Below are positions 9,022-17,621 of a DNA stretch of 64,000 nt, one piece after another (the first letter of the stretch is position 1; the number at the start of each line of letters is the position of its first letter). The DNA is from Polycladidibacter stylochi (GTDB taxonomy: Bacteria > Pseudomonadota > Alphaproteobacteria > Rhizobiales > Stappiaceae): NCBI RefSeq assembly GCF_001562055.1, contig NZ_LLWE01000025.1, positions 124,001-188,000 of the forward strand, in the 5' to 3' direction. Both the position numbers and the translations under genes were made by a program. The notes under the pieces are model-generated. The model was not told where the DNA came from, ran no database searches, and saw only the letters and a program-made list of their open reading frames with translations.

Positions 9022-9759
9022 ATGGATAATGCACAACTCATCGGTCTGTCCCGACAAATATCGCTACGTCGTCAGCTCGATAACACCGCCAATAATCTGG
9101 CTAACATCAATACGACTGGTTTTAAAACCCAGCAGATGTTGTTTGAAGAATACTTGATGCCTGTCGCGCACGTTAAAAGCTTGCCGGCTACTGAACGTAA
9201 TTTGTCATACTCCCACGACTACGGCACGAGCACAAACTTTGCGAATGGCACACTGCGCAATACCGGCAATCCTTTGGACATCGCACTCCAAGGCCCGGGC
9301 TTTTTAACTGTCGAAACAGTGCAAGGCCCTCAATATACCCGCGCAGGCAACTTACTGTTAGACCCTGATGGCACATTGATAACCCATAGCGGCAACCCGG
9401 TATTGGTAGAAGGTGCGGCACTGCAGATCGCTCAAGAAGATCAACCAATCACCATTGATAGGTCTGGCTTGGTTTCAAGTGCTCAAGGCGAGTTGGGCCG
9501 GCTGACAATTGTTGAATTTGATGACCCGCAACAACTGTCCCAAACAGGTAGTAACCTCTTTGAAGGTAACAATCCAATCCCGGCAGAAAATACCAGTGTA
9601 CTGCAAGGCTCCCTTGAAAGCTCGAATGTCGAGAGCGTAACCGAGATGGCGAAAATGATCGAAATCACCCGCATGTACGCCAGCATGAGCAAGCTTCTCA
9701 ACAAACAAGAAGAACTTGAACAACGCGCCATTCGTGAACTCGGCCGCTTGGATGCCTAA
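9022..9759 (+). CDS. flgF: Flagellar basal-body rod protein FlgF
   Basis: FlgF is a minor proximal-rod protein assembled outside the inner membrane by the flagellar export system. The chosen start gives 245 residues. It is preceded by GGGGAG 6 nt upstream and yields a normal N-terminus; a GTG at 8986 would overlap the leader hairpin and has no ribosome site. The rod-family signature appears at residues 9-40 (SRQISLRRQLDNTANNLAN, then NTTGFKT), with the C-terminal helix near 205-240. First gene of flgF-flgG-flgA-flgH, driven by the sigma-54 promoter at 8931. Confidence 0.95.
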   Translation: MDNAQLIGLSRQISLRRQLDNTANNLANINTTGFKTQQMLFEEYLMPVAHVKSLPATERNLSYSHDYGTSTNFANGTLRNTGNPLDIALQGPGFLTVETVQGPQYTRAGNLLLDPDGTLITHSGNPVLVEGAALQIAQEDQPITIDRSGLVSSAQGELGRLTIVEFDDPQQLSQTGSNLFEGNNPIPAENTSVLQGSLESSNVESVTEMAKMIEITRMYASMSKLLNKQEELEQRAIRELGRLDA

Positions 9760-9771
9760 GGGAAACAAGAC

Positions 9772-10554
9772 ATGAAAGCTCTATATATCGCCGCAACAGG
9801 CATGAAAGCACAAGAACTTAACGTTGAAGTCATTTCAAATAACGTGGCCAACATGCGCACCACAGGCTACAAGCGTCAACGGGCAGACTTTCAAGACTTA
9901 CTCTACGAAAACAAACGCAGAATGGGTACCGAAACTTCCGACACGGGCACGATGGTACCGAATGGCGTTCAACTTGGATCAGGTGTACGCACTGTCGCAA
10001 CGACCCGTATCATGACCCAAGGCACCGTGGCCCAATCTGGTAAAAGCCTCGATTTGGCAGTGCGCGGCGAAGGATTTTTCCAAATCAATATGCCAGATGG
10101 CACCAACGCCTACACGCGGGATGGCTCTTTCGCCCGCTCGCAAACCGGCCAAATCGTAACAGCCGATGGCTATACTCTCTCTCCTGGCATAACGATCCCA
10201 CAAGACGTCAAAGACCTCACGATTAATAAGCAAGGCCTTGTGCAAGCAATCGATACAGCGGGGCAAACTGTAACTCTTGGGCAAATTCAAATTGCCAGCT
10301 TTATCAACAAAGCAGGCCTTCAAGCGGTTGGCGATAACCTTTTCACTGCAACCGCAGCAAGCGGCGAGGCCCAGCTTGGTAACCCCGGCCAACAAAGCTA
10401 CGGCAGCATTTTGCAAGGCTACTTGGAAGCCGCCAATGTCGATGCAGTTACAGAGCTTTCCGATCTCATCTCGGCTCAACGTGCCTACGAAATGAATAGT
10501 AAAATCGTCAAAGCCGCTGACGAAATGTACTCAACAACAACAAACATGCGCTAG
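9772..10554 (+). CDS. flgG: Flagellar distal rod protein FlgG
   Basis: FlgG forms the distal rod that crosses the periplasm. The 260-residue product has the standard length. It has the N-terminal rod signature (AATGMKAQELNVEVISNNVA, then NMRTTGYKRQRADFQDLLYE), the FFQINMPDGTNAYTRDGSF stretch and the C-terminal EMNSKIVKAADEM helix. It follows flgF by 12 bp with a weak AAGG ribosome site. The whole rod-hook export signature is intact and nothing is unusual. Confidence 0.97.
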   Translation: MKALYIAATGMKAQELNVEVISNNVANMRTTGYKRQRADFQDLLYENKRRMGTETSDTGTMVPNGVQLGSGVRTVATTRIMTQGTVAQSGKSLDLAVRGEGFFQINMPDGTNAYTRDGSFARSQTGQIVTADGYTLSPGITIPQDVKDLTINKQGLVQAIDTAGQTVTLGQIQIASFINKAGLQAVGDNLFTATAASGEAQLGNPGQQSYGSILQGYLEAANVDAVTELSDLISAQRAYEMNSKIVKAADEMYSTTTNMR

Positions 10555-10563
10555 GGCTTGAAG

Positions 10564-11544
10564 ATGCATAAAATAATCCTCTTCATTTTCGGCGCTATGA
10601 GCTTGCTTTTGACAACCCAAAATCAAGCTGTGGCCCAAGAACCCGTCAGACTGCGCCCCGCAATAGTTGTCACCGCACCAATTGTTACTATTGGCGATTT
10701 TTTTGAAGGTGCAGGCATTTATGCGCAAACACCGCTGTTCCAAAGCCCCGACTATGGCACCACAGGCAGCGTTTCCGCACTCAGTGTGGTTGAAAATGCA
10801 AAAGCTGCGGGCTTCACAGTCGCACAAAAAAATAGCTTGGATTGGGTGAGTGTTACTCGAAAGGCTAAATTGATCAAGCGCGGTGAAATTGAGGCCTCCA
10901 TTACTGCTGAATTGCAAAACCGTGCTCAACAAAGCAACGCCATACTAACAGCAACTATTTCTAGCCCCCTACCAACACCCTTATATACAGACTGGAATGA
11001 GACAAACCCCACCACACTGCAAGATTTGCAAACCAACGCAGCAACCAACAGGTTCGTTGCAACAATGGGCTTAATGCAAAATGGCGAAATAAAATCCTTC
11101 CAGGTTGCAGGAAGCTTTCAAGCCCTCATTGCAGCAATTTCATTAAAGCACACACTTAAGTCCGGCGAAATAATTAGCAAAAATAATTTGGTAGAAATTA
11201 AAATACCGTACCGCCAATATCGAGCTCGCCAACTTATGACCCAAGAGCAAATTGTCGGTATGGCCGTAAAGCACCCCTTACCAGCAGGCAAAGCAATAAC
11301 AGCAAGAGACATCACCCAGCCAACACTTGTTGAGCGCGGCAGTGCAATAACTCTATTCTATCAAATACCTGGCATGCGATTAACAGCACAAGCAAAAGCC
11401 ATGAACGCCGGCGGACTACAAGATATTATTGAAGTGATGAACCTCACAACGCGTAAACGGCTATTTGCAACGGTCACCGGCCAAGGTCAGGCAACAGTCG
11501 TCACAAAAACCAATCAGTTTGCCAAGCTACAGAAAGCACAGTAA
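10564..11544 (+). CDS. flgA: P-ring assembly chaperone FlgA
   Basis: FlgA is a periplasmic chaperone for FlgI during P-ring assembly. The ATG at 10564 gives 326 residues with a signal peptide (MHKIILFIFGAMSLLLTTQN, cleavage near AVAQ); a TTG at 10558 is the alternative start. The N-terminal half carries a beta-rich domain, and the C-terminal part (about residues 190-320) is a SAF domain typical of FlgA (LKSGEIISKNNLVEI, LPAGKAITARDI). This is longer than the 220-residue enterobacterial FlgA but normal for alphaproteobacteria. The stop overlaps the flgH start by one base. Confidence 0.94.
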   Translation: MHKIILFIFGAMSLLLTTQNQAVAQEPVRLRPAIVVTAPIVTIGDFFEGAGIYAQTPLFQSPDYGTTGSVSALSVVENAKAAGFTVAQKNSLDWVSVTRKAKLIKRGEIEASITAELQNRAQQSNAILTATISSPLPTPLYTDWNETNPTTLQDLQTNAATNRFVATMGLMQNGEIKSFQVAGSFQALIAAISLKHTLKSGEIISKNNLVEIKIPYRQYRARQLMTQEQIVGMAVKHPLPAGKAITARDITQPTLVERGSAITLFYQIPGMRLTAQAKAMNAGGLQDIIEVMNLTTRKRLFATVTGQGQATVVTKTNQFAKLQKAQ

Positions 11545-12287
11545 TGCATCGTAAACTTCACTCATTTTTTGCATGTGCATTTTGTATTGTTCTGTCTGCT
11601 TGCGGTACTGCTGACCAGCTATCGCAAATTGGCAAAACCCCTGCATTAACAGCAATTCAAGACCCGACAACAATGCCGGGCTACCGCCCGGTACAAATGC
11701 CGATGCCAATGAAAGAAAGCGATCATTATGCGGCAAACTCGCTGTGGCGTTCCGGTAACCGCGCTTTCTTTAAGGACCAACGCGCCAAAAAAGTAGGCGA
11801 TATCTTAACGGTCATTGTCACGGTTTCAGATCAAGCAGCCTTTGATAACACTTCCAAACAAGGACGAACAGATAAGCAAAACATTGGTGCAGGCGGGGCC
11901 GTAGGTGCTGCCATCAACACGCTGGCGCTACCTGCAGGTATGAACGCCAGCTCATTAGCCACGTTAGATTCCACCAATAATTACACTGGAACTGGCAGTA
12001 TAGACCGAAAAGAAAAGCTCAGCACAACAGTGGCTGCAGTCGTGACACAAGTTCTACCCAACGGCAATCTCGTGGTGGAGGGCCGCCAGGAAATCAGAGT
12101 CAACTACGAAGTACGTGAATTAGTAGTTGGCGGTGTTATTCGCCCGCAAGATATTGCCGCAGATAATACAATTGATTCCAAAAAGATTGCCGAAGCTCGT
12201 ATTGGATATGGGGGACGCGGTCAAATAACCTCTGTTCAACAGCCTAGATACGGATCCCAAGCGCTAGATATCTTATTACCCTTTTAG
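11544..12287 (+). CDS. flgH: Flagellar L-ring lipoprotein FlgH
   Basis: FlgH is the outer-membrane lipoprotein forming the L-ring around the distal rod. The 247-residue product has a lipoprotein signal with the lipobox LSAC at residues 17-20. FlgH-typical stretches follow: SLWRSGNRAFFKDQRAKKVG, DILTVIV, then a long beta region ending in GSQALDILLPF. It begins on the last base of the flgA stop (TAATG) and is followed by a strong intrinsic terminator, so it ends the flgFGAH transcription unit. Confidence 0.96.
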   Translation: MHRKLHSFFACAFCIVLSACGTADQLSQIGKTPALTAIQDPTTMPGYRPVQMPMPMKESDHYAANSLWRSGNRAFFKDQRAKKVGDILTVIVTVSDQAAFDNTSKQGRTDKQNIGAGGAVGAAINTLALPAGMNASSLATLDSTNNYTGTGSIDRKEKLSTTVAAVVTQVLPNGNLVVEGRQEIRVNYEVRELVVGGVIRPQDIAADNTIDSKKIAEARIGYGGRGQITSVQQPRYGSQALDILLPF

Positions 12288-12388
12288 TCAGGTATAGACT
12301 GCTTTTGTACGAAGGCTAAAAAAGACATGTATTAGATGAAGTAAATAGCAACAATCTCCCCGCCGCATGCTCCCCAAGCAAACGGCAA

Positions 12389-12434
12389 GGCGGATTTGAT
12401 GATAGCTCCCCAGCACATCAAATCCGCCATTTTT
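12389..12434 (+). terminator. Intrinsic terminator of flgFGAH operon
   Basis: A perfect 13-bp stem (GGCGGATTTGATG / CATCAAATCCGCC, 12389-12401 and 12416-12428) with a 14-nt loop is followed by A and five T on the plus strand. It lies about 100 bp after the flgH stop. Confidence 0.9.
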
Positions 12435-12498
12435 CATTGCCAACTATACATTGAATATAGGAATGAGTTTCCCAATAATTGACTAGAAACTAATTTAA

Positions 12499-12915
12499 TC
12501 AATCATCACGATAAATCTTTTCTCGGCGCTCGTGGGCCTCCTGCGCCTCGATAGAAAGTGTTGCGATTGGTCGGGCATCCAACCGTTTGACAGAGATCGG
12601 CTCACCCGTCTCCTCACAATACCCGTAGCTGCCATCTTCAATGCGAGCAAGAGCCGCATCTATCTTGGCGATCAGCTTACGCTGACGATCCCGGGCACGC
12701 AGCTCAATAGACCGATCCGTTTCCGAAGAGGCCCGATCTGCTATATCCGGGTGATTTTGACTTTCTTCTTGTAGAGCAACAAGGGTTTCCTTGCTTTCTA
12801 ATAGAATGTCATCCTTCCAAGCATTCAACTTGCGGCGAAAATACTCCCGCTGCACGTCGTTCATGAATGGTTCGTCTTCACTAGGACGATAATCAATTGC
12901 GACTTCAACCGCCAT
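12499..12915 (-). CDS. dksA: DksA/TraR family transcription factor, one-cysteine type
   Basis: DksA binds the RNA polymerase secondary channel and works with ppGpp in the stringent response. The 138-residue product has the N-terminal coiled coil (about 25-95) with the tip motif D57-x-x-D60-x-A62 needed for activity. The C-terminal zinc-finger region keeps only one of the four cysteines (C100 in YGYCEETGEPI); the partner positions are Thr/Ser, as in many alphaproteobacterial DksA proteins. The ATG has GGAG 7 nt upstream. It sits between flgH and fliX, an association common in alphaproteobacterial flagellar clusters and possibly a growth-rate link. Confidence 0.93.
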   Translation of the reverse strand: MAVEVAIDYRPSEDEPFMNDVQREYFRRKLNAWKDDILLESKETLVALQEESQNHPDIADRASSETDRSIELRARDRQRKLIAKIDAALARIEDGSYGYCEETGEPISVKRLDARPIATLSIEAQEAHERREKIYRDD

Positions 12916-13078
12916 CTGTAACTCCGGCTACCTGTGTTGGCGGCTGGAATATAGCGATGCTTGAGCCAAACAACAACGGGGTAAGTAAAAGAAATATACC
13001 CTGAGTAAAAACACCAACCTCGAGCAGGCTAAATGTTGCACAAGAGCAACGCATCCCCCTCATAATTGGCAGAAACCA

Positions 13079-13501
13079 CTATTCAAAGTAACCAAGTTTA
13101 GCAAGCTCAACTTTTGCGCGCGTTTCGATGTCTGCAATCAAGCCATCTAGTTGAGATTGCCCGCTGGAAATTCTTAGTTTTAGCCGTCCAGTAAGTTTGT
13201 TTAAATTGGAAGGGTTTACCTGCCCTGTAATCAAATCAACTTTGAGCGCGTCAAGCATATCCAACAAACTACGGCCATGTAATATGGCCCGGCGCTTACG
13301 TTCTCCAGAATCTTCAAAGTTTTGCAGGCTTAATAAGCCATCAACACCAGCCAATGATGCCACAGAACTGCTACTGGCCGCAGCTCCTTCGCTTTGCACA
13401 CTATCATAAACCGGCTCAAACTGGCTGGCAGGACGAAGCCCCTTCTTTTTTGCGGAAGGGCCCACTGCATTCACAGCTTTACCAGTTTTTTGAATGATCA
13501 C
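13079..13501 (-). CDS. fliX: Flagellar assembly regulator FliX
   Basis: FliX is a trans-acting regulator that, in Caulobacter, couples assembly of early flagellar structures to the activity of the sigma-54 activator FlbD. The 140-residue product has a basic N-terminus, a variable Ala/Ser-rich linker and a helical C-terminal domain. The motif GRSLLDMLDALKVDLITGQV and the terminal AKVELAKLGYFE are typical. The start is GTG with a strong AAGGGG ribosome site 6 nt upstream. It is divergent from flgI, whose sigma-54 promoter it may indirectly control; FlbD itself is not in the window. Confidence 0.92.
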   Translation of the reverse strand: MIIQKTGKAVNAVGPSAKKKGLRPASQFEPVYDSVQSEGAAASSSSVASLAGVDGLLSLQNFEDSGERKRRAILHGRSLLDMLDALKVDLITGQVNPSNLNKLTGRLKLRISSGQSQLDGLIADIETRAKVELAKLGYFE

Positions 13502-13556
13502 GGCTTACCCCTTAGCAAATTGCAATAAGATTCTTCACCAATCAAGCTTAGCAACT

Positions 13557-13571
13557 CGGCAACTCTTGCCG
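13557..13571. promoter_or_regulatory. Dyad CGGCAA-CTC-TTGCCG upstream of flgI
   Basis: A perfect 6-bp inverted repeat with a 3-bp spacer lies about 110-120 bp upstream of the flgI sigma-54 promoter and 55 bp upstream of fliX. The position suits an FlbD-type enhancer site or fliX autoregulation. It differs from the TAGG-N9-CCTA dyads before flgF and flgE. Confidence 0.5.
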
Positions 13572-13678
13572 CACCAACTAATTTGCAAGCTGCACAGCTT
13601 TTTAGCTAATCACTGATACACTTCCCAAAACAGTTAAAATTACTCATGCACGAGCACTCATGGCAGGAAACTAAAAAC

Positions 13679-13694
13679 TGGCACGATTTTCGCA
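13679..13694 (+). promoter_or_regulatory. Sigma-54 promoter of flgI operon
   Basis: TGGCACGATTTTCGCA keeps a perfect -24 element (TGGCACG) and GG-N10-GC spacing (GG 13680-13681, GC 13692-13693). The -12 element is TCGCA instead of TTGCA. Transcription would start near 13705, about 29 nt before the flgI ATG. Confidence 0.82.
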
Positions 13695-13733
13695 TAACAA
13701 TGCTGTTAACTGGCTGTATTGGGGATTATCTTC

Positions 13734-14849
13734 ATGAAACTAAAACAATCTATAGGAATTGCTCTGAAGGTAATTTTTTTCTCATCGATAATGCTATCTT
13801 CAGCATTGGCCGCATCTCGCATTAAAGACATTGCAGACTTTGAAGGCATAAGAGAAAACCAGCTTATTGGTTATGGTCTGGTTGTCGGCCTGCAAGGTAC
13901 CGGCGATAGTTTAACCAACAGCCCATTCACCCGGCAAAGTTTGCAGTCTATGCTGGAAAGGCTTGGTATAAATACAAAACAGGTTGACCTTAAAACAAAA
14001 AATATCGCAGCCGTCATGGTTACAGCCAACCTCCCTGCCTTTGCCGCACAAGGCAGCCGAATAGATGTTGCCGTTAGCGCTTTGGGCGATTCCAAAAGCC
14101 TGCAAGGTGGCACTTTGCTTGTAACCCCTCTCATTGGCGCCAATGGAGAAACCTACGCTATTGCCCAAGGGCCGGTAACAATTGCCGGTTATCAAGCAAG
14201 CGGTGAAGCAGCAACCGTAGTTAAGGGCGTGCCGACCTCCGGCAGGGTAGCCAATGGCGGCTTGGTAGAAAAAGAGGTAGGATTTCAGCTAGCTAGCATG
14301 TCGACAGTCCGCATTGCCCTACGAAATCCGGACCTTACAACCTCACGCCGTATTGCCCTGGCCGTAAATGAGCTCATCGGCCTACCAACAGCTGAACCAT
14401 TAGACCCAGCCACAGTGAAACTAACCTTGCCGCGCCAATATGACGGTAATATCGTTGATCTACTCACCGATATTGAACAACTCGTCATAGAGCCGGACCT
14501 TCCTGCCCGTATTGTCATTGACGAGAGCTCTGGCATCATCGTCATGGGTAAGGATGTGAAGGTATCAACAGTAGCTGTAGCACAAGGCAATTTGACTGTT
14601 ACCATTAGCGAAACACCCCAAGCGTCTCAGCCCGATCCTTTTTCTCTAGGTGAAACTGAAGTGCTACCACGTTCCACCGTAGCTGTAACAGAAGATGAAG
14701 CCGACCTCGCTCTCGTTCCCGAAACCATAACTCTCAAAGAACTTGTTGATGGCCTGAATTCTCTCGGAATTGGCCCTCGTGACCTAATCGCCATTTTGCA
14801 AGCCATTAAAGCCTCAGGCGCTTTACAAGCAGATATTGAGGTCCTGTAA
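13734..14849 (+). CDS. flgI: Flagellar P-ring protein FlgI
   Basis: FlgI assembles in the periplasm as the peptidoglycan-embedded P-ring. From the ATG at 13734 it has 371 residues with a signal peptide ending SALAASR; the TTG at 13719 would add five residues and is less likely. Family hallmarks are present: RIKDIADFEGIRENQLIGYG at the mature N-terminus, GLQGTGDSLTNSPFTRQSLQ, and the C-terminal LVDGLNSLGIGPRDLIAILQ. It is first in a run with the cheL-type and FlgN-like genes, with zero or one-base junctions, and has its own sigma-54 promoter. Confidence 0.96.
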   Translation: MKLKQSIGIALKVIFFSSIMLSSALAASRIKDIADFEGIRENQLIGYGLVVGLQGTGDSLTNSPFTRQSLQSMLERLGINTKQVDLKTKNIAAVMVTANLPAFAAQGSRIDVAVSALGDSKSLQGGTLLVTPLIGANGETYAIAQGPVTIAGYQASGEAATVVKGVPTSGRVANGGLVEKEVGFQLASMSTVRIALRNPDLTTSRRIALAVNELIGLPTAEPLDPATVKLTLPRQYDGNIVDLLTDIEQLVIEPDLPARIVIDESSGIIVMGKDVKVSTVAVAQGNLTVTISETPQASQPDPFSLGETEVLPRSTVAVTEDEADLALVPETITLKELVDGLNSLGIGPRDLIAILQAIKASGALQADIEVL

Positions 14850-15155
14850 ATGCTTAGACCATCGATACCCTTCCAAACACCTCTGCAGCTTCAAGAAGTG
14901 CAATCAAGACTTACACCTGATGATAAGCAGCTTGAAGTAAAGGCGAAAGAGTTCGAAGCAGTTTTCATAAACCAAATGATGCAGTCAATCTTTCAAAACC
15001 TTGGCGAAGATTCTACTTTGAGTGCCGGCAAGGGATCTGAAATTTGGCGCTCTATGCTCGTTAACCAGTATGCAGAGCAATTTACAAAGAATGGTGGTTT
15101 GGGGTTAACCCCGACTATTCGCCAGCAACTACTAGAAATACAAGAGAACAGTTAA
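14850..15155 (+). CDS. Rod-binding protein (FlgJ N-terminal type, CheL-like)
   Basis: The 101-residue protein contains only the rod-capping domain of FlgJ (residues about 25-95, motif AKEFEAVFINQMMQSIF). It lacks the muramidase domain found in gammaproteobacterial FlgJ. In alphaproteobacteria this short form is often called CheL and helps rod assembly. The start immediately follows the flgI stop, and its own stop overlaps the next gene by one base, so the three genes are translated as a block. Peptidoglycan opening must be done by a separate enzyme not seen here. Confidence 0.92.
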   Translation: MLRPSIPFQTPLQLQEVQSRLTPDDKQLEVKAKEFEAVFINQMMQSIFQNLGEDSTLSAGKGSEIWRSMLVNQYAEQFTKNGGLGLTPTIRQQLLEIQENS

Positions 15156-15655
15156 TGAGTGACCTGACCAAGGATGCGAACCAAACTGCAGCGGCATTCT
15201 ATGAAAGCCAATCCATAACAACCAAAGATCAAGCCGAAAAGTTTTGTGAGCGCTTTGAAGTAGCTATGGCTGACCTGCTGGAGGTTATTGAGCAAGAAAC
15301 ACAATTACTAAAAGAAGGTAAGCTTGATTGTTTAAACAACATGGAACCTCAAAAAGCCCACGCCATTGAGAATTATATGAGCGGGATTCGCCTTGCAGGC
15401 CAAAACGCAATTGCTCTGGGCAATTTGGCACCCGATATGATTGGCACAATGAAAGAGAATCACGGCAAATTAAAACCTCTATTGATGACCAATCTACAAG
15501 TAGTTTCTACAGCAAAATCTGTGACTGATGCAGTCATTGATACCGTAGCAGAAGCTGTAGGTTCTCAATTAAAAACAGCTGGTTACAACTCAAAGGGCAC
15601 CAAAACAAGCCCATCGAAACAGGCAAGAGGTATAGCATGTAACCGATCTCTATAA
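15155..15655 (+). CDS. FlgN-like flagellar export chaperone
   Basis: The 166-residue product is mainly helical and hydrophilic, without signal peptide or membrane segment. Its layout fits a FlgN-type export chaperone: a first long helix, then LLEVIEQETQLLKEGKL, a second helix (PQKAHAIENYMSGI) and a third (KLKPLLMTNLQVVSTAKSV). The C-terminal 25 residues are basic and probably disordered. FlgN escorts the hook-junction proteins FlgK and FlgL, which are encoded 3-7 kb further on. Position right after cheL is usual in alphaproteobacteria. The assignment is by fold-like pattern and context rather than strong motifs. Confidence 0.7.
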   Translation: MSDLTKDANQTAAAFYESQSITTKDQAEKFCERFEVAMADLLEVIEQETQLLKEGKLDCLNNMEPQKAHAIENYMSGIRLAGQNAIALGNLAPDMIGTMKENHGKLKPLLMTNLQVVSTAKSVTDAVIDTVAEAVGSQLKTAGYNSKGTKTSPSKQARGIACNRSL

Positions 15656-15808
15656 TATTATCAGTAGCAAACATGATTTTGTTGCTTAGAGTAATTCAAA
15701 ATACCTAAATTCAATTCTTTAAACTAAGGAATTTTTATATTATAATAACATTGAGGTGGAAATTTTTACTGGAAACAAGCATAAACGCATTACATGGAGT
15801 TGAGCGAA

Positions 15809-16249
15809 ATGGAAATTACAGGGCCACGTCCAACGCTAACACAAAATCCTTTAATGGCTGATCCGACAAGCGCAAAGCAGGAGCAACAACAGGTCAAAAC
15901 CGAGCTTGCGGCTGGACAGGCTGTAACTGCCCTAAAAGAAAACACCGCTACGAGAGCAAGCTCGGAAAAAAGTCATCCTTCAGACACGCGAGCCAACAAC
16001 CACAATATCAAAGAAGAAGAAGTTAAACTCGTTCGGGAGTATCGTTATGACAACGAATACCGTGACATGGTTTACAAATTAAAGTCTGACCCAAGTGGTG
16101 AAGTAATCTTTGAAATTCCGTCCGAGACGTCCCGTAGGATTCGTGGCTATCTAGACAAACTCATCAACTTGCAAGAACAAGGTGTATTTGGCACCGCTTC
16201 TAATAAATATACCGATGCTCAAATTCCTCAGGACCTTATGAAGCCCTAA
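15809..16249 (+). CDS. Unknown small protein in flagellar cluster
   Basis: The chosen ATG has GGAG 9 nt upstream and gives 146 residues; an ATG at 15794 lacks a ribosome site. The N-terminal half is polar and probably disordered. The C-terminal half contains a charged, conserved-looking domain (VREYRYDNEYRDMVYKLKSD, then GEVIFEIPSETSRRIRGYLD). This faintly recalls FlaG, where a tyrosine-rich segment precedes I-P-P-K-type beta strands, but I cannot confirm it. It is monocistronic: a 153-bp AT-rich gap precedes it and a strong terminator follows. It faces the flagellin gene, so a filament-related role is possible. Confidence 0.75.
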   Translation: MEITGPRPTLTQNPLMADPTSAKQEQQQVKTELAAGQAVTALKENTATRASSEKSHPSDTRANNHNIKEEEVKLVREYRYDNEYRDMVYKLKSDPSGEVIFEIPSETSRRIRGYLDKLINLQEQGVFGTASNKYTDAQIPQDLMKP

Positions 16250-16285
16250 GGATATCCCAAAATTACAGTAGTCGGCGTATGAAAC

Positions 16286-16310
16286 AAGGTGCGATCATCG
16301 CACCTTTTTT
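16286..16310 (+). terminator. Intrinsic terminator after the unknown flagellar gene
   Basis: GGTGCGA / TCGCACC stem (16288-16294, 16298-16304) with a three-base TCA loop, followed by six T. It lies 40 bp after the stop at 16249. Confidence 0.93.
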
Positions 16311-16341
16311 GTTAGTTCAAAAAATCAATGCTGTTAAATAC

Positions 16342-16368
16342 AAAAGAGCGCAGCCCAAGGCCGCGCTC
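16342..16368 (-). terminator. Intrinsic terminator of flagellin gene
   Basis: Read on the minus strand, a GC-rich stem GAGCGCGGCC / GGCTGCGCTC (one G-T pair) with a TTG loop is followed by TTTTGTATTT. It starts 27 bp after the flagellin stop. Confidence 0.9.
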
Positions 16369-16394
16369 CAATAAACATCAATGTTTGGTATGAC

Positions 16395-17579
16395 TTAACG
16401 GATAAGCTGCAGCACACTCTGGTTAGCTTTCGCAGCCAACGCAAGGGTTGAGGTTGCCAACTGCTGCTGGGTTTGTAGCGCTGCCAAGTTCGCACCTTCC
16501 TTATTGGTATCAGCAAGTGTCAACTTACCAGCACCAACTTCTAACGTACTAATCATATCAGCTGTAAAACTTTTGCGGTTTTGCACAACTGAAAGATTGG
16601 TACCGAAGGTAGAGGCTTGCGCCCTTAGGGAATCTTGCGCTGTCTTCAGTGAGTTGATTGAATCTTCAATCGCTTTATCTTCAGTCCAGCCATTTTTAAC
16701 CAAACCTGCAGTACTAGCCGAGTTAAGATCCGCACCAGTTTCACTCGCTTTAGCAGTATAAGTAAACGAAATTTCGTCCTCAACATCACCGGTGATTTTC
16801 TTATCTGTGGAATTGACCGTAAAGTCTGTGCCAGATAACTCTTTCATCGCCGCAGTCAAATCACCAATTGTGTTATCAGCAGTTATCTCTACTTCTTTAG
16901 TAGTAGCATCATCACCAGTTCCATAAGTAATCTTGATCTTGCCGCCTTCTGCGTAATTATCAAGATCGGCAAGCTTTGTACTTGAATCAAAGGTACCAGT
17001 ACCTAAAGTAATTGCTCCCGAGTCAAACTTACCTTTTACTAGCTGCTGAACGCTATCAAGTTTCAAGTCACTTGTTGAGCTACTTAGGTCCGTAAAGTCA
17101 ACTGCTTTAATATCTAGCTTTGACTTACCATCCTCATTAAACTTAACTGTCAGATCGTTACCTGAACCACCAAGCAGGTTCTTACCTTTATAGCCTGAAT
17201 CTTTAGCCAAAGTTTCAATTTGCGTGCGTAAGTCGTTGAATTCTTTAGAATACTTGGCGCGTTGAGCTTTATCTTCTGTTTGCAAAGCTTGATTAGCTTT
17301 ACCTTTTGCAGCATCAACAAGCTTTGAAATCGCCTTGATACCCTTATCTGCCGCTGTCAAAGTCGATACAGACTGCCCCATATCATCTTGCAGATTAGAC
17401 AAATCAGACGCACGGTTATTAAGAGAAGCTGCAGTGAAGTAAGAGTTCGGATTATCAAGCGCAGAGTTTACCTTTTTACCAGTTGAAAGGCGCTCTTGTG
17501 TTGAACCGATAAGCTGGGCAGTGGACTGCAAAGTTGAAAGGTTAGAGCGAACTGCTGCGGTTAATGTAATATCAGCCAT
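16395..17579 (-). CDS. Flagellin
   Basis: Structural subunit of the flagellar filament. The 394-residue product has the conserved D0/D1 N-terminal coil (about 1-140; STGKKVNSALDNPNSYF) and C-terminal coil (about 305-394; QDSLRAQASTFGTNLSVVQN, ending ANQSVLQLIR). A variable Asp/Thr/Gly-rich surface domain lies between them. There is no cysteine. The start has AGGGA 7 nt upstream, and the gene has its own terminator. Its leader can fold into stem-loops, and the translation regulators flbT and flaF are encoded divergently 400 bp away. Only one flagellin gene is present in the window, whereas many relatives have several. Confidence 0.97.
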   Translation of the reverse strand: MADITLTAAVRSNLSTLQSTAQLIGSTQERLSTGKKVNSALDNPNSYFTAASLNNRASDLSNLQDDMGQSVSTLTAADKGIKAISKLVDAAKGKANQALQTEDKAQRAKYSKEFNDLRTQIETLAKDSGYKGKNLLGGSGNDLTVKFNEDGKSKLDIKAVDFTDLSSSTSDLKLDSVQQLVKGKFDSGAITLGTGTFDSSTKLADLDNYAEGGKIKITYGTGDDATTKEVEITADNTIGDLTAAMKELSGTDFTVNSTDKKITGDVEDEISFTYTAKASETGADLNSASTAGLVKNGWTEDKAIEDSINSLKTAQDSLRAQASTFGTNLSVVQNRKSFTADMISTLEVGAGKLTLADTNKEGANLAALQTQQQLATSTLALAAKANQSVLQLIR

Positions 17580-17621
17580 AATTAATCCCTTTCTAGGATT
17601 TTCTTTCTAATTTTGAAAGAT

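Noticed and set aside
9979-10479. Antisense frame of 166 codons in flgG
   Set aside because: Shadow of a strongly conserved gene; the product shows no family pattern.
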